From the NCBI RefSeq assembly GCF_016100455.1, contig NZ_JACFSK010000002.1:82350-146349 (forward strand): a stretch of 64,000 nt of DNA, read 5' to 3'. Each line of letters begins with the position of its first letter. Within the stretch, counting starts at the first letter, position 1. The DNA comes from Bartonella sp. M0283 (GTDB lineage Bacteria; Pseudomonadota; Alphaproteobacteria; Rhizobiales; Rhizobiaceae). Positions 18,273 through 28,854 of the stretch are shown here, piece after piece. Made by a program: the position numbers and the translations under genes. The notes beneath the pieces are model-generated. The model was not told the origin of the DNA and did not search any database. It saw only the letters and a program-made list of their open reading frames with translations.

Positions 18273-21200
18273 TCAAAGTTCATGACCATGATTTAACAGA
18301 ATTTCACGTTTTCCCACATGGTTGGCCGGACCGACAATGCCTTCAGCTTCCATGCGTTCAACCAGTGTCGCGGCCTTGTTATAGCCGATACTCAAACGGC
18401 GCTGGATATAGGATGTTGAACATTTCTTGTCGCGCATGACCACTTTGACCGCTTGCAAATAAAGTTCTTCCATATTTTCTCCGGCGCTGCCGGCAGCCAC
18501 AATATCGGCAATGGAATCGGCATCCTCAATGGTTTCCTCTTCGTCTTCGCCATCCGTCACTGTTGCAAGATAATCGGGTGTGCCTTGTGTCTTTAAATGT
18601 GCAACGACATGTTCGACTTCTTCATCCGAAACAAAGGGGCCGTGAACACGAACTATCCGGCCACCGCCCACCATGTGAAGCATATCGCCCTGACCCAGCA
18701 ATGTCTCTGCCCCCTGTTCGCCGAGAATCGTGCGGCTATCAATCTTGGAGGTAACCTGAAATGAAATGCGGGTTGGAAAATTCGCCTTGATCGTGCCGGT
18801 AATCACATCAACCGAAGGACGTTGTGTTGCCATGATAAGGTGAATTCCCGCAGCTCGCGCCATTTGTGCCAAACGCTGGATTGCACCTTCGATTTCTTTA
18901 CCTGCAACCATCATCAGGTCGGCCATTTCATCAACAATAATGACGATATAAGGAAGACGCGTAAGATCCATTGCCTCTTCATGATAAAGCATTTCGCCGG
19001 TTTCTTTGTCAAAACCGGATTGGACACGGCAGGTAATGGTTTCGCCCTTTTCGGCTGCCGCACTGACACGCTGGTTGAAGCCGTCAATATTGCGCACGCC
19101 GAGTTTTGCCATTTTACGATAACGGTCTTCCATTTCACGCACCGCCCATTTCAACGCCGTGACCGCCTTTTTCGGGTCGGTAACTACCGGCGTTAGAAGA
19201 TGCGGTATGCCGTCATAGATAGACAGTTCAAGCATCTTGGGATCAACCATGATGAGGCGGCATTGCTCCGGTTTCAAACGATAAAGCAGAGACAAAATCA
19301 TGGCGTTGATTGCCACCGATTTACCCGAACCCGTGGTACCGGCAACAAGCAGATGCGGCATTTTTGCAAGTTCTGCAATGACCGGTTCACCGCCGATATT
19401 TTTACCCAGAGCAAGCGGCAGCTTGTAATTGCTATCCTGAAATGTCTTCGACTGGATAATCTCGCGTAAATAAACTGTCTCGCGCACTTTATTCGGCAAT
19501 TCTATGCCGATAACATTGCGCCCCGGAATAACCGCAACACGTGCGGAAATGGCCGACATCGAACGGGCAATATCATCAGAAAGACCGATAACGCGCGATG
19601 ATTTGACACCGGCTGCCGGCTCGAATTCATACATGGTTACAACCGGCCCGGGACGGACATGAATGATTTCGCCTTTGATACCGAAATCTTCCAGCACGCT
19701 TTCAAGAAGTCCGGCGCTGCGTTCGAGTGTTTCCTGAGAAATCACCGCACCATCTTTATGTTCCGGCTCCTGCAAAAGGTCGATTGAAGGGAAAATATAA
19801 GAATCATCGCTTTGGGATTTCGGGCTTGGAATAAAAGCCGGATTGAGCGTGCGAAATGGCGCAGAAATTGTCGCTCTAGTCGCGGTTGGCGCAGTTGTTG
19901 CAATTGGCGCAGTTGTTGCCATTGGCGCAGTTGTTGCATTTTGCGTAGTTATCGCATTTTGCGCAACAGTTTGCGGTTTTTCCTTTTGTTCGGGAGCCTT
20001 TTCTTCTCCGCTCTGTTGAGGCGTTACAGCCTGTGAAAGCGATCGACCGGCAGGGGCATTGGCGGTTTTCACCGGTTCGATATCCTCGATAATTCCGGCA
20101 GATGGAGCAACCGGCTGTTGCTGCCCTGAAGAGGAAACAGAAATCGGATTTTGCGGTGCTGCTTGGGATAGAGTGACGCTAACAGGTTTACCCGTTTGTG
20201 CTTCACCGGCCGTATTCTGCGGATTCTTCTCCACACTCCCATTTTCAATCACCACTTGCCCCTGATTATTGAAGGTGGTGACAACAGAATTGTCAGGCAA
20301 TGGTGTTACCACTTGTAGAACAGGCGTTTCAGTCACTCGGGGAGTGATTGCCGGACTGACGCTTGATAGCGATACACTTTCTGTTACCGCTGTCTGATTG
20401 ATGATTGATTGCGGTGCCGCGTCAATGATAACGGCATTGGTGTTTCCCACGCCGGCTGTGGCCGATGTTTCCGGTGCTTGAACCGTCGCATCATTTACAA
20501 CCGGAGCTGAAGCCCCTGATTCAGTACTTGTCGATTGAACTATGTCCGGTGTCGCCGCTTGCTGCTCAATTTTTTCTTCAACCTTTTCCGTTGGCTTTTC
20601 CGGACCATTTCCATGCTTTTTCGGGAAACGGCATTCCAGCACCCGATAAAGGTCGGCAATGGATTTTTCCTCAACCTTCAAGCCGCTTTTTTCTTCAGTG
20701 GCATTATCCGCCATCAAACTCGAAGCAACTGGCGGCAATTGCGACGCACCCGACATTGGCGCCCCGTCAAGTGACATTTTTTGTACAGTCACAACGGGCT
20801 TTTTTTCAACGGCAAGAGGAGTTCTATCCATTGTAGACGGAGTTATGTTCGCACTTGTTTCCGGAGCGATAGTGTTTTCACTTTTAAGCGGCTTTTCAAA
20901 CGGCTGCGGCTCGCTTTCATTTTGCGGCGTAAGTTTTGCCAGATTTTCCAGAATATCCGGCCCGCATTCAAAAAATGCCGAATCGGAAAGATAAAACGGC
21001 TTGATTTCGGCAGGCTTATTAATTTCGGCTACCGGTTTTTCGGCCTCGACCACCGCTTCCTCCATAGAAGTTTCGTTCCGGATTTGAGCGGCACTATTGT
21101 TTTGAGGACGCATATAAACAGATTTGACACTATAATTCTGTTCGATATTTTTGCGTTGGACAGAAGCAATCACTTCGTCTTTCAAGGAGCGAACTTGAGT

Positions 21201-21548
21201 CTTTCCCTGCTCCAAGGGCATGGTTCCGGCAAGTGTCACCGGTTCTTTATTTTCTGAAAGATCCTCTTTCAAGGCCACGTTTTCACGCTTTTGCCTTTGC
21301 TCCTCTTCGAAGGCTTTCAGCTTTTCGGCAAAATCCGGATCACTTTCAACCCGTTTGCGGACGATTTCGACCTCCGGTGTGCGTGTGAAACGTACATTCT
21401 GTCCGAGAGCGAAGGCTTTCTTCCATATGGTCGGATATTGCGTTTGTGATGATGCGCCAGAAACCGCTTCGTCTGGCTTTGCAGTTGCACCAGAAACGGG
21501 CTTGGCATCAGGATTTAAAGAGACCGGATTTGTTTTCAGATTACGCAT
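18273..21548 (-). CDS. ftsK: FtsK/SpoIIIE DNA translocase lacking an N-terminal membrane domain
   Basis: About 1091 residues from the ATG at 21548; a TTG 24 bases upstream is an alternative. Residues ~600-1015 are the motor: alpha/beta part, Walker A GTTGSGKS, the [16 protein letters not shown] block, Walker [13 protein letters not shown], and SDEEVEHVV. The last ~70 residues are the gamma winged helix that reads KOPS sequences ([18 protein letters not shown]). The first ~600 residues are low-complexity, rich in T, A, P, S, Q and E, with no hydrophobic membrane segments, whereas classical FtsK has four. It should move DNA at the septum and activate XerCD at dif. Membrane anchoring must be supplied by a partner or a paralogue. 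Confidence 0.92.
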   Translation of the reverse strand: MRNLKTNPVSLNPDAKPVSGATAKPDEAVSGASSQTQYPTIWKKAFALGQNVRFTRTPEVEIVRKRVESDPDFAEKLKAFEEEQRQKRENVALKEDLSENKEPVTLAGTMPLEQGKTQVRSLKDEVIASVQRKNIEQNYSVKSVYMRPQNNSAAQIRNETSMEEAVVEAEKPVAEINKPAEIKPFYLSDSAFFECGPDILENLAKLTPQNESEPQPFEKPLKSENTIAPETSANITPSTMDRTPLAVEKKPVVTVQKMSLDGAPMSGASQLPPVASSLMADNATEEKSGLKVEEKSIADLYRVLECRFPKKHGNGPEKPTEKVEEKIEQQAATPDIVQSTSTESGASAPVVNDATVQAPETSATAGVGNTNAVIIDAAPQSIINQTAVTESVSLSSVSPAITPRVTETPVLQVVTPLPDNSVVTTFNNQGQVVIENGSVEKNPQNTAGEAQTGKPVSVTLSQAAPQNPISVSSSGQQQPVAPSAGIIEDIEPVKTANAPAGRSLSQAVTPQQSGEEKAPEQKEKPQTVAQNAITTQNATTAPMATTAPIATTAPTATRATISAPFRTLNPAFIPSPKSQSDDSYIFPSIDLLQEPEHKDGAVISQETLERSAGLLESVLEDFGIKGEIIHVRPGPVVTMYEFEPAAGVKSSRVIGLSDDIARSMSAISARVAVIPGRNVIGIELPNKVRETVYLREIIQSKTFQDSNYKLPLALGKNIGGEPVIAELAKMPHLLVAGTTGSGKSVAINAMILSLLYRLKPEQCRLIMVDPKMLELSIYDGIPHLLTPVVTDPKKAVTALKWAVREMEDRYRKMAKLGVRNIDGFNQRVSAAAEKGETITCRVQSGFDKETGEMLYHEEAMDLTRLPYIVIIVDEMADLMMVAGKEIEGAIQRLAQMARAAGIHLIMATQRPSVDVITGTIKANFPTRISFQVTSKIDSRTILGEQGAETLLGQGDMLHMVGGGRIVRVHGPFVSDEEVEHVVAHLKTQGTPDYLATVTDGEDEEETIEDADSIADIVAAGSAGENMEELYLQAVKVVMRDKKCSTSYIQRRLSIGYNKAATLVERMEAEGIVGPANHVGKREILLNHGHEL
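19885..19974 (-). repeat. in-frame 18-bp minisatellite inside ftsK
   Basis: Units of 18 bases start at 19885, 19903 and 19921 (consensus ATTGGCGCAGTTGTTGCM) and continue as two diverged copies at 19939 and 19957. They encode a hexapeptide repeat of the type A-T-T-A-P-M/I in the disordered linker of FtsK. The unit length keeps the frame, so copy number can change without breaking the gene. Confidence 0.85.
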
Positions 21549-21659
21549 GGCACTCAAACTAGATTGCGGCAATTTTTAAAGATTGCCTCTTAACAAAACT
21601 CATTTTTTCAACGTTAAAGTGCGAAAGTTAATAACCTTTTGCCAAAGTCGCTTTATCAA

Positions 21660-21691
21660 CAAAAAAACCACCGGAAAAGAATTCCGGTGGT
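21660..21691 (-). terminator. terminator of putA
   Basis: ACCACCGGAA (21667-21676) and its exact complement (21682-21691) form a 10-bp stem with a 5-base loop. On the minus strand the stem is followed by a run of T. It lies about 40 bases after the putA stop codon. Confidence 0.9.
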
Positions 21692-21731
21692 CATGAATAA
21701 ATCTACAACAAGTGGCAATAATTGCCGGTCT

Positions 21732-24700
21732 TCAGCCGATTGTCATCAGGCTAGCATTGCCTCCGGCTGCGGCCGTGTTCACCGAAGTCGAGACTTCTTC
21801 GCTAAGATAACCGAGATTATAGGGGAGTTCACCTGACGCAAGCTCCTCACTTGTTGCTGCTTGTGTGAAAATTATAGGGCCTGAAAGGGCTGCTATAATT
21901 TTCTGTTTCTCGATAATGCTGTTTTCATCGCCTTCTATGAGCGCACCCGCATAAGGACCATCGGCGTTTAGATTTTCTGACCATTTGACATTCCGGACAA
22001 GCTGTTTTGGCAAATCCGAAAGCGAATTTTGCAATTTGCAAGCTGCATCAATTACGGCAATATTGCCGGTTGCAAATGTCGTAGCAAGCTGCCGGTAAAG
22101 CCCGCTTTTCGTTTGCGGAAAAAGGAGAATTTTTCCACGACTGTGAAGGGAATAGACATTGCTTTCCCCAACCGGCCCCGGCAAATTGACGGAGACGCCA
22201 AGCGGTGACTTACCGTTTAACGATTTTGCAAAGGCTGCATCGGATGAGTCTCCGTGTTGTTGAAGCCAATCAACAAAACTGTCGATGAGTTCATTTTTTC
22301 TTGCCCCGACAGAAAATTGCGTGTCGAGAGCCTGTTTGACGAGGCGACCGATATATAAAGGCCCACCGGCTTTCGGGCCGGTTCCGGATAATCCCCTTCC
22401 GCCAAATGGTTGCGAGCCGACAACCGCGCCAATAATATTGCGGTTGATATAAATATTGCCAACCCGAATATGGCTTGAAACATAATTGACAAAATCATCC
22501 AGTCTTGTATGAAGCCCGAAGGTCAGACCATATCCTGTTGAATTGATTTCGTTGATAAGCTTTTTAATATCTTTGCGTTTATAACGCACAACATGCAGGA
22601 CCGGCCCGAAGACTTCGCGCTTCAATTCGCCAATCGAATCAATCTCGATAAGAGTGGGGCTTACATATGTTCCCTCTTTTGCAATATCGGGAAGGGGAAC
22701 TTGCGTTACTTTATGGCCCATAGCGCGCATTGTTTCGATATGCGTTTCGATATTATCCTTGGCTTCTGCGGTAATAACCGCGCCAATATCGGTACCGATG
22801 AAATCGGTGCGTCCGATACGCAATTCCTGCATTGCGCCTTTGAGCATGTCCAGAATGCGGTCAGCCACCTCCTCCTGTAAACACAAAACCCGCAAAGCCG
22901 AACAACGCTGGCCTGCACTATCAAAAGCCGAGGCAATAACATCGCCCACAACCTGTTCGGCAAGTGCTGACGAATCGACAATCATGGCATTCTGCCCGCC
23001 GGTTTCGGCAATGAGCGGAATGGGTTTCTTATTCTTGTTGAGGCGGGTTGAAAGCTCTTTCTGGATGAGACGGGCAACTTCCGTCGAACCGGTAAACATA
23101 ACACCTGAAGTCGCTTTCTCGCCAATAAGTGCCGCACCGATTTTTCCGTCTCCCGGACAGAATTGTAAGACATCCTTCGGGATTCCCGCTTCATGCAATA
23201 TGCGCACGCCTTCAGCAGCAATAAGCGGTGTTTGTTCGGCCGGTTTTGCCAAAACGGTATTTCCCGCAGCCAATGCAGCCGATATTTGACCGATAAATAT
23301 CGACAACGGGAAATTCCACGGGCTGATACAAACAATCGGTCCCAAAGGTTGTTCATTGCCTTTGAAAGTCTTACGCACCTCTCCGGCATAAAAGCGCAAG
23401 AAATCAATTGCTTCTCTCACTTCGGCAATAGAATTCGGTATAGATTTTCCGGCTTCCCGTGCGGCAAGCGCAAGAAGTGAAGGCATACGCGCCTGCATAA
23501 GATCAGCCGCTTTTTCAAGAATTTCGGCGCGCGATTGATAGGAAGTCTTTGCCCATGATGAAAACGCTTTTTCAGCGGTCGCAACCATTTTGCGCGCTTC
23601 ACTTTCATCAATCTCGATAACTTCGCCCACTTTGTCGCGATGGTCTCCTGGATTGACGATTGGGCGTGATTTTGCGCCCTTTTCCACATTCGCCGGTGCT
23701 GCTTGCCAGTCTGTTACCGAACTTTTTTCAAATTCTTTCGAGAGTTCTGCAAGCACTGTTTCGTTCGATAAATCATAACCGTCGGAATTGCGGCGGTTTT
23801 TCCCGAAAAGATCGGCAGGTGAAGCAATCTTGTCATGCTGGGCACCGGGAACGGGCATATTACGCACCACATCCACCGGATCAACAACAAGTTCATCAAC
23901 CGATATAGACTTGTCGGTAATGCGATTGACGAAAGAAGAATTGGCACCATTTTCCAACAAGCGCCGCACCAGATAAGCAAGCAAGGTTTCATGTGTTCCG
24001 ACCGGTGCATAAAGGCGTGCCGGACGCTGCATTTTATCTTTGCCTACAACCTCGTCATAAAGTGGTTCGCCCATGCCGTGGAGGCACTGGAACTCGAATT
24101 GTTCGACAGTATATTTATCAGGCCCCGCCAGATGATAGATCGTCGCCATGGTTTGCGCATTATGCGTTGCAAATTGCGGGAAAACAGCATCGGGAGCGGA
24201 AAGAAGTTTGCGGGCATTGGCAACATAGGAAACATCTGTATAAACTTTACGCGTATAAACGGGAAAACTTTCAAGCCCGTCAACCTGAGCGCGTTTGATT
24301 TCAGCATCCCAATAGGCACCTTTGACAAGGCGCACCATCAAACGATGGTGACTGCGGCGGGCAAGATCAATGAGATAATCAAGCACAAAGGGGCAGCGAC
24401 GACCATAAGCTTGCACAACAAAGCCGATACCGTTCCACCCGTCAAGATCAGGATCGAAACAAAGGCTATCCATAATATCAAGTGAAAGTTCGAGCCGGTC
24501 GGCTTCCTCGGCATCTATGTTGAGCCCAATATTGTAATTTTTGCACAGCAAAGCCAATTGTTTGACGCGCGGCATGAGTTCGCCCATGACACGGTCGGCT
24601 TGCGAGCGGAAATAACGGGGATGAAGTGCCGACAGTTTAATGGAAATACCGGGTCCCTCATAGACGCCGCGCCCGTTCGAGGCTTTGCCAATAGCATGGA

Positions 24701-25400
24701 TTGCCGTTTCGTAATCGCGATAATAGCGATCGGCATCGTCAGCCGTTGTGGCGGCCTCCCCCAACATGTCATAGGAATAACGAAACCCGCGTGCCTCCAG
24801 TGGTTTCGATCGCTCAAGCGCTTCATCAATGGTTTCGCCGCGCACAAATTGTTCGCCCATCATGCGCATGGCCATATCCATTCCTTTGCGGATAACCGGC
24901 TCGCCACAACGTGCGATAAGACCTGTCAAAGAGGAAGACAGTTCCCCTTCCCTGACACTCGACGATAGTTTGCCGGTCACCACAAGTCCCCAGGTTGCAG
25001 CATTGACAAAAAGCGATTTTCCGCCACCCAAATGCGCTTTCCAGTCACCGCCTGCCACTTTGTCGCGAATGAGGGCATCACGGGTTGCTTTGTCGGGAAT
25101 GCGCAACAGCGCTTCTGCCAGACACATAAGCGCCACACCTTCCTGCGACGACAAGGAATATTCGTGAACCAGACCTTCAACACCATTGCCTTTATATTTT
25201 GCCCGCATCGTTTCGATAAGGTGACGGGCTGTGGCAGCAATGTCTTTTTTGGTTTTTTCGTCAATTGTTGCTGCTTCGAGAAGCGGTTTCAGACATTCAG
25301 TTTCCGGACGGCGATAGGCTGCGGTGATTTTTTTGCGAAGTTCGCTCTGCTTGGAAATCGGAGGTGCAAATTCAGCAAAAGGCTTTGGTGTTCTGGTCAT
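21732..25400 (-). CDS. putA: bifunctional proline dehydrogenase / L-glutamate gamma-semialdehyde dehydrogenase
   Basis: A 1222-residue protein that oxidises proline to glutamate in two steps with channelling of the intermediate. The PRODH barrel spans about residues 180-480 (GPGISIKLSALHPRY, RLVKGAYWDAEIKRAQ, THNAQT). The aldehyde dehydrogenase domain spans about 560-1010, with general-base glutamate in ETGGQNAMIVDS and the nucleophile in SAGQRCSALRVL. A C-terminal ~200-residue extension follows. There is no N-terminal ribbon-helix-helix DNA-binding domain, so it does not repress itself as the E. coli enzyme does. Regulation is instead assigned to the divergent Lrp-type gene. The ALDH active site is complete. 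Confidence 0.97.
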   Translation of the reverse strand: MTRTPKPFAEFAPPISKQSELRKKITAAYRRPETECLKPLLEAATIDEKTKKDIAATARHLIETMRAKYKGNGVEGLVHEYSLSSQEGVALMCLAEALLRIPDKATRDALIRDKVAGGDWKAHLGGGKSLFVNAATWGLVVTGKLSSSVREGELSSSLTGLIARCGEPVIRKGMDMAMRMMGEQFVRGETIDEALERSKPLEARGFRYSYDMLGEAATTADDADRYYRDYETAIHAIGKASNGRGVYEGPGISIKLSALHPRYFRSQADRVMGELMPRVKQLALLCKNYNIGLNIDAEEADRLELSLDIMDSLCFDPDLDGWNGIGFVVQAYGRRCPFVLDYLIDLARRSHHRLMVRLVKGAYWDAEIKRAQVDGLESFPVYTRKVYTDVSYVANARKLLSAPDAVFPQFATHNAQTMATIYHLAGPDKYTVEQFEFQCLHGMGEPLYDEVVGKDKMQRPARLYAPVGTHETLLAYLVRRLLENGANSSFVNRITDKSISVDELVVDPVDVVRNMPVPGAQHDKIASPADLFGKNRRNSDGYDLSNETVLAELSKEFEKSSVTDWQAAPANVEKGAKSRPIVNPGDHRDKVGEVIEIDESEARKMVATAEKAFSSWAKTSYQSRAEILEKAADLMQARMPSLLALAAREAGKSIPNSIAEVREAIDFLRFYAGEVRKTFKGNEQPLGPIVCISPWNFPLSIFIGQISAALAAGNTVLAKPAEQTPLIAAEGVRILHEAGIPKDVLQFCPGDGKIGAALIGEKATSGVMFTGSTEVARLIQKELSTRLNKNKKPIPLIAETGGQNAMIVDSSALAEQVVGDVIASAFDSAGQRCSALRVLCLQEEVADRILDMLKGAMQELRIGRTDFIGTDIGAVITAEAKDNIETHIETMRAMGHKVTQVPLPDIAKEGTYVSPTLIEIDSIGELKREVFGPVLHVVRYKRKDIKKLINEINSTGYGLTFGLHTRLDDFVNYVSSHIRVGNIYINRNIIGAVVGSQPFGGRGLSGTGPKAGGPLYIGRLVKQALDTQFSVGARKNELIDSFVDWLQQHGDSSDAAFAKSLNGKSPLGVSVNLPGPVGESNVYSLHSRGKILLFPQTKSGLYRQLATTFATGNIAVIDAACKLQNSLSDLPKQLVRNVKWSENLNADGPYAGALIEGDENSIIEKQKIIAALSGPIIFTQAATSEELASGELPYNLGYLSEEVSTSVNTAAAGGNASLMTIG

Positions 25401-25459
25401 GATTTCATTCCACTCTGGATAAAAATTTTTGAATTCGATAAAAATTGGAAAAGATGCGT

Positions 25460-25498
25460 CTATAGCTTATTATCGGGTGATAATATCACCGGCTATAG
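25460..25498. promoter_or_regulatory. nested palindromes in the putA/putR intergenic region, candidate PutR operator
   Basis: The 15-bp GGTGATA-A-TATCACC (25476-25490) has perfect arms. It sits inside a second dyad, CTATAGC (25460-25466) and GCTATAG (25492-25498). Both lie in the 176-bp region between the divergent putA and putR start codons. Lrp-family activators bind such dyads, so this is the likely proline-responsive control site. The palindromes are seen; the binding is inferred. Confidence 0.7.
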
Positions 25499-25576
25499 TT
25501 TACTTCTCGCAAAAAAAACGGTATTTTTTAGCGATTTTTCTTGTTTTCTACCTTAAAATTAGGTCTTTTTACATTA

Positions 25577-26047
25577 ATGGAAGAAAAAAATAGTGAAATT
25601 GACCGCATTGATAATCGTATTATTGATGCGCTTGTTGAAAACGGCCGTATATCTATTACCGAACTTTCCGAGAAAGTCGGCCTTTCCAAAACGCCATGCC
25701 AATTGCGTTTGAAAAGGCTCATGAATGACGGCTATATTACCGGCTTTCGCGCCGTGCTCAATCCAGCAAAAATGGGACTTGAACACATCGCTTTTGCAGA
25801 AGTGAAACTTTCCGACACAAGAGAAGAAGCTTTGCGGGCTTTCAATGCTGCCGTTAAAAAAATACGGGAAGTGGAAGAATGTCACATGATTGCAAGCTCT
25901 TTCGATTATCTCTTGAAAGTGCGAACCAGCGACATCAAGCGCTACCGCATTGTTCTTGGCGAAAAAATTTCCGCCTTGCCCTATGTTGAAAGTACATCAA
26001 CCTTTGTGGTTATGCAAAATGTCGTAGATTCCGGTTTCAGACGCTAA
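25577..26047 (+). CDS. putR: Lrp/AsnC family regulator of proline catabolism
   Basis: The start at 25577 (MEEKNSEIDRIDN) fits the family better than a longer frame from 25541. The 156-residue protein has an N-terminal helix-turn-helix (DNRIIDALVENGRISITELSEKVG, then LSKTPCQLRLKRL) and a C-terminal RAM ligand-binding domain (EVEECHMIASSFDYLLKV, residues ~105-125). It is divergent from putA. In rhizobia and Agrobacterium, PutR of this kind activates putA in response to proline. The ribosome-binding site is weak. Confidence 0.88.
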   Translation: MEEKNSEIDRIDNRIIDALVENGRISITELSEKVGLSKTPCQLRLKRLMNDGYITGFRAVLNPAKMGLEHIAFAEVKLSDTREEALRAFNAAVKKIREVEECHMIASSFDYLLKVRTSDIKRYRIVLGEKISALPYVESTSTFVVMQNVVDSGFRR

Positions 26048-26166
26048 CCGATATTCCGGAGCGGGAAACCTCCGGCAAATACCCTGTATTTGTCGGGCCC
26101 GTGCATAGGCTTTAAAGGCAAAAAGCCGGTCGGTCGTCAACAAAATGCAACAGACATATTTTTCAA

Positions 26167-27654
26167 TCAATTGAGTTTTGGATGCTGGTCGACGAGATTT
26201 TGTCTCTGTTCCTCAAGGTCGGAAATTTTGTTTTCAATTTCATTGACCTGATCTTCGATATAATCGAAATGTTCCTGCAAAACTTCTTTTGCTTCGGTTT
26301 TGGATGAAGCAACCGGTGTTGCATCTTTTAACGGGCGATTGGCCGTTTCCGGCATTTTGACAGCTGCAATAAAGCCGAACACTGCAACCACCATAAGATA
26401 ATAGGCCGGCATATAAAGAGATTGTAAAGTTTCAACAAGCCAGGCTGCAATAGGTGGCGTAAGACCGGCAATCAGCACCGCAATATTGAAACAGATTGCA
26501 AGCGTTCTGAAGCGTACATCTGTCGGGAAAAGTGCCGGAAGGATAGAGGCCATAACACCGATGAAACAGCAAAGAAGAACCGCAAGAATGGCAATTCCCC
26601 CTGCAATCATAAACACATTGTGATGCATAACCATATAAAAAGCGGGAATAGCGAGAAATAACTGTCCGACAGAACCGATGAACAAAAACGGTTTGCGACC
26701 GATTCTATCGCTTAAAAAACCGACAAGCGGTTGCACTAGAAGCATGAAAGCCATGACAACAATGATAATAAGAACGCCATGGTCATAACTGTAACCGAGA
26801 TTAACGGACAAAAAGTTCGGCATATAGGTGAGCAACATATAATAGGTCGAGTTCACCGCAACCACCAACAGACAACTGATAACAATACCGTTGAGGTTTT
26901 CCTTGATGATGGTACCGACAGATGTTGTCTCGACCTTTTCCTGTTCTTCTTCGGCCGAATTGTTATTCTGGGCTTCATAAGTGGGTGATTCATCCAATGA
27001 TTTTCTTAAATAAAGGCCGATCAATCCCAGCGGTAATGAAATAAAGAACGGAATACGCCAGCCCCAATCCCCCATTGCTTCCTGCCCGATTGCAATAGAA
27101 ATTGTCGACACCACCAAGGCACCCACAAGAAAACCGGCAATGGAACCGAAATCAAGCCAGCTCGCCATAAAGCCGCGTTTTCTATCCGGTGAATATTCGC
27201 TCACGAAAACCACCGCACCGGCATATTCGCCACCAACCGAAAGCCCCTGTATGATTTTAGCCAGAAGCAGCAAAAGCGGGGCAAATACCCCGATTGTTGC
27301 ATAAGAAGGTATGAGGCCAATGGCAAATGTGCTTGCCGACATCAAAATAATTGTAAAAGAGAGAATGTTTTTACGGCCATATTTGTCGCCCAGATAACCG
27401 AAAATAGCGCCGCCCATCGGTCTGAACAGAAACGGAATGGAAAAAGTGGCAAGAGAAGCGATCAACTGCACCGATTGGGGAGCAGAGGCAAAAAACGTGT
27501 GTCCGATAATGACTGCCAGAAAACCGTAGACACTGAAATCGAACCACTCGATGGCATTTCCAAGACCGGCAGCGCAGATAACTTTTCGCAGCTCTTTGTT
27601 TCCGACAATTGGAATATCTTTGACAGTAAGTGGTTGTTGTGTCGTTTCTGACAT
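26167..27654 (-). CDS. MFS proline/betaine-type transporter (ProP-like, MHS family)
   Basis: The ATG at 27654 (MSETTQQPLTV) is preferred because AAGGAAG lies just upstream; an open frame extends 19 codons further. The ~495-residue protein has about 12 membrane segments and metabolite:H+ symporter marks: AAGLGNAIEWFDFSVYG near residue 30 and GYLGDKYGRKN near residue 85. The C-terminus is a charged heptad helix (YIEDQVNEIENKISDLEEQ), as in osmoregulated ProP. The neighbouring putA-putR suggests proline as substrate. Other MHS substrates (betaine, ectoine, dicarboxylates) cannot be excluded. Confidence 0.85.
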   Translation of the reverse strand: MSETTQQPLTVKDIPIVGNKELRKVICAAGLGNAIEWFDFSVYGFLAVIIGHTFFASAPQSVQLIASLATFSIPFLFRPMGGAIFGYLGDKYGRKNILSFTIILMSASTFAIGLIPSYATIGVFAPLLLLLAKIIQGLSVGGEYAGAVVFVSEYSPDRKRGFMASWLDFGSIAGFLVGALVVSTISIAIGQEAMGDWGWRIPFFISLPLGLIGLYLRKSLDESPTYEAQNNNSAEEEQEKVETTSVGTIIKENLNGIVISCLLVVAVNSTYYMLLTYMPNFLSVNLGYSYDHGVLIIIVVMAFMLLVQPLVGFLSDRIGRKPFLFIGSVGQLFLAIPAFYMVMHHNVFMIAGGIAILAVLLCCFIGVMASILPALFPTDVRFRTLAICFNIAVLIAGLTPPIAAWLVETLQSLYMPAYYLMVVAVFGFIAAVKMPETANRPLKDATPVASSKTEAKEVLQEHFDYIEDQVNEIENKISDLEEQRQNLVDQHPKLN

Positions 27655-28147
27655 ATGTTCTTCCTTATTCCTGATACGTCTTTGCCAAAAGCCTCCGCCT
27701 CTTTTAGACAAAAGACATATCTCTTCGATAAGCGCAAAATACTACGCAAATGAAGACCGTTTCATTACCAAATCTCACGATGTCGCGGTTTGCCCTTCCC
27801 CCCGTTTAAAAAAAGTCAATTAACGACTTGCTTCCATCAGTTCTGTCGTTAAAAATAAACAGGAAACTGATAAAGGGCTAAAGACGGCTGAACATTTGCC
27901 CACAACAACGATAATGACCATTTTGAAATTAGGGCCAGATCAATAACCGTCAACCAAAATCACATATGAGGGGTACAGTATAGTGAGAAAAATCGAAAAT
28001 AACAACCCGAATTGCGCTGTGGAACTTTTGATGTGGATATATCTTTTCAGTTCAACAGATGAAAGTGGATGTCATTTAAAGCGTCATCCTATGATTAACA
28101 CCTATGTTTTTTAATTAAGTCCGATTGACTGTTACACTGATTGAGCC
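27655..28147. other. intergenic region upstream of the ProP-like gene and the 28.1-kb membrane protein gene
   Basis: About 490 bases between divergent genes, with no credible coding frame. It should contain both promoters. I recognised no distinctive operator or RNA structure. Confidence 0.5.
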
Positions 28148-28792
28148 ATGGAAGAACTGATCTACATATTACCATTTGATCTGCACGGTGTCGAAATTGT
28201 TGTTACAATTCTTATAGTGGCACTGGTCTTGTTCTCTATTGTCATGCGGATTTTGAAAGTTCCCCAGAAACTTATGGTAATCGCGACCGGTGCTCTTGCA
28301 ATGAGTATCTATATGGCTTTCCAGACTGACGGTCCGGGGCCTATACAACCTCTGATAAACCTCGCCCAAAGGCAAAAGCAGCTCGATCAACAATTCGAAA
28401 ACAAACCATTGAAATTCGAAAATGTGACATTCACCGATGTCAAAGTGCGCGCCCATTCGCTTACACTCACTTTAAAAAACAACAACCCGTTGCCCGAAGG
28501 ATCCACGAAAGACGACCTTGAGGCCTATGCCAATTCTTATCTGAATAAAAAGCTCGTCGACTATTGTGAAATACTCAACGCCGAACAAGCGCTACCCTAT
28601 CGAAAGACCAACCAGCGATATTTTGATTTGACGATCACATCCTATTACGTCAAATTTATTGATGGGGATAAAAGCGCCAAGATGGAAATTCCGGTATCAA
28701 GCTGCACGGATAAACCGGCTACAAGCTCAAAACCGGATAAAGCTAAAAATTCCGAAACCGATAAATCCGAAAATTCCGAACAGGATAAATAA
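28148..28792 (+). CDS. membrane-anchored protein of unknown function
   Basis: A 214-residue protein with two hydrophobic segments near the N-terminus (about residues 14-33 and 42-57), followed by a soluble domain with a KTNQRYFDLTITSYYVKF patch near residue 160. It ends in a repetitive, charged tail of K, P, D, S, E and N (last ~25 residues). I do not recognise the family. It stands alone between the proline module and the duplicated aldehyde dehydrogenase segment. The frame is long and its codon use looks like that of its neighbours, so it is probably a real gene. Confidence 0.65.
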   Translation: MEELIYILPFDLHGVEIVVTILIVALVLFSIVMRILKVPQKLMVIATGALAMSIYMAFQTDGPGPIQPLINLAQRQKQLDQQFENKPLKFENVTFTDVKVRAHSLTLTLKNNNPLPEGSTKDDLEAYANSYLNKKLVDYCEILNAEQALPYRKTNQRYFDLTITSYYVKFIDGDKSAKMEIPVSSCTDKPATSSKPDKAKNSETDKSENSEQDK

Positions 28793-28854
28793 AGAGCTTT
28801 TGGAAAACTCTCACCGGAAAAGCTCGAAAAACGAGCTTTTCAAAATGCGCCTCT

